NCBI GenBank assembly: GCA_029213265.1
Contig: JARGNG010000002.1
Span: forward strand, 186,001-250,000
DNA from: Verrucomicrobiales bacterium
GTDB lineage: Bacteria > Verrucomicrobiota > Verrucomicrobiia > Verrucomicrobiales > DEV007
Reading direction: 5' to 3'
DNA: 64,000 bases
The notes under the pieces are model-generated. The model did not search any database, had not been told where the DNA came from, and was given only the letters and a program-made list of their open reading frames with translations. Numbering within the stretch: position 1 is the first letter of the stretch; every line of letters starts with the position of its first letter. Below are positions 61,491-64,000 of the stretch, in pieces. The position numbers were made by a program, and so were the translations under genes.

Positions 61491-63116
61491 TTACGGGCGG
61501 ACGGGACGCTTCTTTGCCCCGACTCGAAACGCCCATTCATTCCACCGTTCTTTCATGGCGACAGCCCGCTCCGGGTGCTTCCTTGCGAGGTCGGTAGTCT
61601 CGGAGCCATCGGAAGCAAGGTTGTAGAGTTCCCAACGCCGGGCGGAGGCGGGAGGGCTCGGATTCCAAACCAGTTTCCAGTCGCCCTCTCTCCACGCATG
61701 GCTGCCATAAAGAGACCAGGCGAGGAATTCGGGCGGAGTTCGTTGTTGCCCCATCAGTATGGGGAGCAAGCTGGTCCCTTCCATGGACGCCGTGACCGGT
61801 TCTCCATTGCGGGTTTCCGGATAGCTTCCCCCTGCGATCTCGAGAAGTGTGGGCATGAAATCAATGACGTGGCCGGCCTGGTGGGAAATCGATCCCGCTT
61901 TCACCTGACCGGGCCAGCGCACGATCAAGGGAGTCCGGATGCCGCCTTCGTAGGCCCAGACTTTGTGCTTTCGAAACGGTGAGTTCTGCGCCCAGCCCCA
62001 GGATCGCCCGACAAACTCGTAGCCGCGGGGATCTCCGACAGGGATACCCTCATTGTATTCGAGGAAGCCGGGCTCTTTGGCAGGCGTCGGCCAGCTGGCA
62101 CATCCTCCGTTGTCGGAGAGGAACAGAATGAGAGTGTTGTCCGCTGCCCCGGAATGATCGAGGGCGTCCAGAACCCGGCCGATTCCCTGATCAAGACGAT
62201 CCACCATCGCGGCGTAGACTTCCATCCTCGCCTCTTCGCGAGCGCGCGTTTCGGGGGAAAGTGAATCCCAGGGAGTCACCTCGTAGTCATAGCGGAAATC
62301 GCCGGTCTTCGGATCGACCGTGGAGAGACGCGTTACTTCAGGATCAAGGAGCCCCAGTTCCACGAGGCGGTCATACCTTTTCTGACGCAGTGGTTCGTAG
62401 CCGTCCGGGTATCGGCCCCGGTAGCGGGCGATGTCCTCCGGGAGCGCATGCAGAGGAAAGTGAGGGGCCGTGTAATTCAGGTTTACGAAAAAGGGGCGCC
62501 CGTCCTGCTTCCCTTCCTTCGCAAAGCGTTCGATCGTTTCGATCGCGTGATCCGTGAAGGCATCGGTTGCGTAGTAGTCGTCGGGAAAGTCGGTGACCAC
62601 TTCTCCATTGTCTGAGAAGGGGCGAACGAGGCCTCCGTTGTAGAAATCGGGATCCGGTTTTGCCGGGTTGAAAAAGCTCGAGCAGCCGCTGAGCAGTCCG
62701 TAGAACTCGTCGAAGCCGCGATTTACGGGCTGTTTCTCCGGTTCACTTCCCAGATGCCACTTTCCTGTCATGCCGGTTCGGTAGCCGGCCGCTTGAAGGA
62801 GCTCCCCGATTGTGTGCATGTCTTCCCGCAGGAGGCTACCGGTTCCAAGTCGCGGATACAGCCCCGTGTAGAGAGCGGCCCTTGTCGTAACGCAAACGGC
62901 CGCGTTGTAGAACTGCGAAAACCGCATCCCCTCGGCAGCGAGCTGATCCAAATGAGGAGTGTGAATTTCCCCGCCATAGCAGCCCAGGTCTGAATAGCCC
63001 AGGTCGTCAGCGATGATCAATAACACGTTCGGGCGGTTTTTGGCATTGGTGTCCCCAGGAAGGAGGCTGGACAGCAGAATCACAAGAAAGCAGAGGGTAG
63101 GTCGGGGAAAGGGCAT
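61491..63116 (-). CDS. Exported arylsulfatase with CVTTR active-site motif
   Basis: A 541-residue exported sulfatase. The start at 63116 gives signal peptide MPFPRPTLCFLVILLSSLLPG. RPNVLLIIADDLGYSDLGCYGGEI carries the calcium-binding Asp pair. FYNAAVCVTTRAALYTGLYP places the formylglycine precursor at Cys75, with Thr in place of the usual Pro/Ala at the second following position. TGMTGKWHLGSEPEKQPVNRGFDEFYG, VNLNYTAPHFPLHALPEDI and ILFLSDNGGCASWP are typical of arylsulfatases. The C-terminal EFLAWSLYGSHAWREGDWKLVWNP includes the substrate-strand region. It is divergent from the partial LamG-like gene. An upstream Met adds 14 residues. Confidence 0.92.
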   Translation of the reverse strand: MPFPRPTLCFLVILLSSLLPGDTNAKNRPNVLLIIADDLGYSDLGCYGGEIHTPHLDQLAAEGMRFSQFYNAAVCVTTRAALYTGLYPRLGTGSLLREDMHTIGELLQAAGYRTGMTGKWHLGSEPEKQPVNRGFDEFYGLLSGCSSFFNPAKPDPDFYNGGLVRPFSDNGEVVTDFPDDYYATDAFTDHAIETIERFAKEGKQDGRPFFVNLNYTAPHFPLHALPEDIARYRGRYPDGYEPLRQKRYDRLVELGLLDPEVTRLSTVDPKTGDFRYDYEVTPWDSLSPETRAREEARMEVYAAMVDRLDQGIGRVLDALDHSGAADNTLILFLSDNGGCASWPTPAKEPGFLEYNEGIPVGDPRGYEFVGRSWGWAQNSPFRKHKVWAYEGGIRTPLIVRWPGQVKAGSISHQAGHVIDFMPTLLEIAGGSYPETRNGEPVTASMEGTSLLPILMGQQRTPPEFLAWSLYGSHAWREGDWKLVWNPSPPASARRWELYNLASDGSETTDLARKHPERAVAMKERWNEWAFRVGAKKRPVRP

Positions 63117-63214
63117 CCTGTCAGTTAAGCGGAAAAGTGGTGGCTGCGTCGATCCCATGATTCCGGACAGGTGGATTCTGCTGGCAGATTTTGAGCATGT
63201 GGTATTCTCTACGT

Positions 63215-64000
63215 ATGAATCAGCTACTAGTTCGCTCTTCTGTTCTGGCGTTTCTTTTTGCGACCCTCTCTGTGGGAACTGCTTTCACGGAGGGTGCTGC
63301 TGATCCAGCCGTGTTTCGGGAAGACTTTGAAGGCGAGTTTGACCCGTCGCGATTTACAACAAAGATCCCGAACAAGAATTCCGAGGTTCGGAATGGAGCT
63401 CTTTGGACGAGAGGAGACAGTGGAGGGAAATATCCGCCTATGGTCTATTTGCCCGTGTCTGGAAAAGACATGGAAATCTCGTTCCGCTATCGGCATCTCG
63501 CGAAAGGGGGGTGGCTTTGGTTCTTTGTCGATGGAGATGACGGATTCGGGAGCGTCGACCATATGTTGCGGGTGAAACTGAGGAGGGATGGAATCCAATT
63601 GCAGGTGGACTCCCACTCGAAAGATCCGGAGCACCCCATGCGACAGAAGAAGGGGCGGCCGGCCGATAAGGTGAGCGGTGCCTATCGGCTGAATGAGTTT
63701 CTACCTCTGGAGAGAGTCGATCTCAGTGCGAACCAGTGGCGGACGGTAGTGCTTCACTTTTCCGGAGAGAAGGTGGAGATTCGCCTCGATGAGAATGTCT
63801 GGGTGAAGACGCTGAATCGCCCCTGCTTTGATGCCGTGAAACGGAAGTTGCTCTGGATGCAGCAGGGAGGAGAGAAGGGAATCGAAATTGATGATGTCGT
63901 AGTCCGCCGGTTGGATAAAGAGCCGAAGGAGGAAAAGCCGAAGGAGGAAAAGCCGAAGGAGGAAAAGCCGAAGGAGGAAAGTGGTTTTGTCAGTCTCTTC
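63215..64000 (+). CDS. Exported LamG/DUF1080-like protein, 5' part (cut by window end)
   Basis: An open frame of 262 codons from the ATG at 63215 to the window edge with no stop. A signal peptide (MNQLLVRSSVLAFLFATLSVGTAF) precedes a concanavalin-like domain (about 34-236). Its motifs are FREDFEGEFDPSRF, SFRYRHLAKGGWLWFFVDGDDGFGSVDHMLRVKL, NQWRTVVLHFSGEKVEIRLDENVWVKT and GIEIDDVVVRRL, the last being the closing strand of DUF1080/LamG domains. The C-terminal visible part is a charged linker of Lys-Pro-Lys-Glu-Glu repeats before GFVSLF, suggesting another domain beyond the window. Possibly a glycan-binding protein; divergent from an arylsulfatase gene. Confidence 0.8.
   Translation, partial: MNQLLVRSSVLAFLFATLSVGTAFTEGAADPAVFREDFEGEFDPSRFTTKIPNKNSEVRNGALWTRGDSGGKYPPMVYLPVSGKDMEISFRYRHLAKGGWLWFFVDGDDGFGSVDHMLRVKLRRDGIQLQVDSHSKDPEHPMRQKKGRPADKVSGAYRLNEFLPLERVDLSANQWRTVVLHFSGEKVEIRLDENVWVKTLNRPCFDAVKRKLLWMQQGGEKGIEIDDVVVRRLDKEPKEEKPKEEKPKEEKPKEESGFVSLF
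63921..63980 (+). repeat. Four copies of a 15-bp coding tandem repeat
   Basis: AGCCGAAGGAGGAAA occurs four times in perfect tandem at 63921-63980, in frame with the LamG-like gene. It encodes repeated Pro-Lys-Glu-Glu-Lys units forming an extended charged linker. The identical copies at the DNA level suggest recent expansion by slippage. Confidence 0.85.

Noticed and set aside
63921..63980. Tandem repeat considered as a CRISPR array
   Set aside because: 15-bp units without spacers, in frame inside a coding region.

Overview
The window comes from a bacterium of the PVC superphylum, most likely a Verrucomicrobiota member and less likely a planctomycete. The evidence is two pairs of PSD1-type cytochrome proteins (DUF1549/DUF1553) with DUF1501 proteins, two 'PVC-type' CxxCH heme proteins with a propeller and HEAT-like repeats, SHD1-like domains, DUF1080 proteins, four sulfatases and three Asp-box sialidase-like proteins. 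Base composition looks uniform, a little above 50% GC. Gene packing is very tight: no gap reaches 300 bases, and many neighbours overlap by 4-11 bases. I saw no tRNA, rRNA, IS element, phage gene or CRISPR array. Most genes carry Sec, Tat or lipoprotein export signals, so this is a region for breaking down extracellular or periplasmic glycans and esters.

Layout. 1-3356: 5' part of a sulfatase (-), then a GH71/99-like protein, a PQQ-like propeller and a methyltransferase (+). 3357-6320 (-): an SHD1/propeller protein, then a pirin-DoxX-FMN reductase cassette divergent from a LysR regulator (6409). 7368-8375: pdxA. 8401-15168 (-): operon of PSD1 cytochrome, DUF1501 protein, hypothetical protein and sulfatase. 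15276-25313: PhoD-like phosphatase, SGNH hydrolase, esterases including two paralogous two-domain hydrolases, a YjdF-like membrane protein and a ceramidase-like protein. 25565: aqpZ. 26392-36765 (+): operon of PSD1 cytochrome, DUF1501 protein, sulfatase, Abhydrolase_10-like protein and PVC-type heme protein. 36759-43960: alternating single genes (SGNH hydrolase, UxuA-like dehydratase, VWA protein, M19 dipeptidase-like protein, deiodinase-like lipoprotein, Gfo/Idh/MocA oxidoreductase). 43995-51352 (-): DUF1080 protein, two amidohydrolases, PVC-type heme protein and a ceramidase-like protein. 51463-61443 (+): sialidase-esterase fusion, Moco oxidoreductase, candidate selenoprotein, LamG-sialidase, hydroxyacid dehydrogenase, triple-RidA protein, cupin and an Asp-box protein. 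61491-64000: arylsulfatase (-) and a partial LamG/DUF1080-like protein (+).

How the genes may work together (inference): exported sulfatases, esterases, ceramidase-like enzymes and sialidase-like propellers strip substituents from complex glycans or glycolipids. Exported heme proteins may carry electrons from periplasmic oxidations. UxuA, the Gfo/Idh/MocA and D-2-hydroxyacid dehydrogenases and PdxA handle sugar acids or hydroxyacids inside the cell.

The most unusual feature is at 54930-55580: an exported thioredoxin-like/SHD1 protein interrupted by an in-frame TGA in a redox-type motif, with a hairpin 12 bases downstream that fits the bacterial SECIS pattern. It may be an undescribed selenoprotein family. 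Other points of interest are a fused triple-RidA protein without the catalytic arginine, an Asp-box/esterase fusion, a canonical plus metal-less amidohydrolase pair, two hydrolases with dead second domains, and several hairpins touching start codons.
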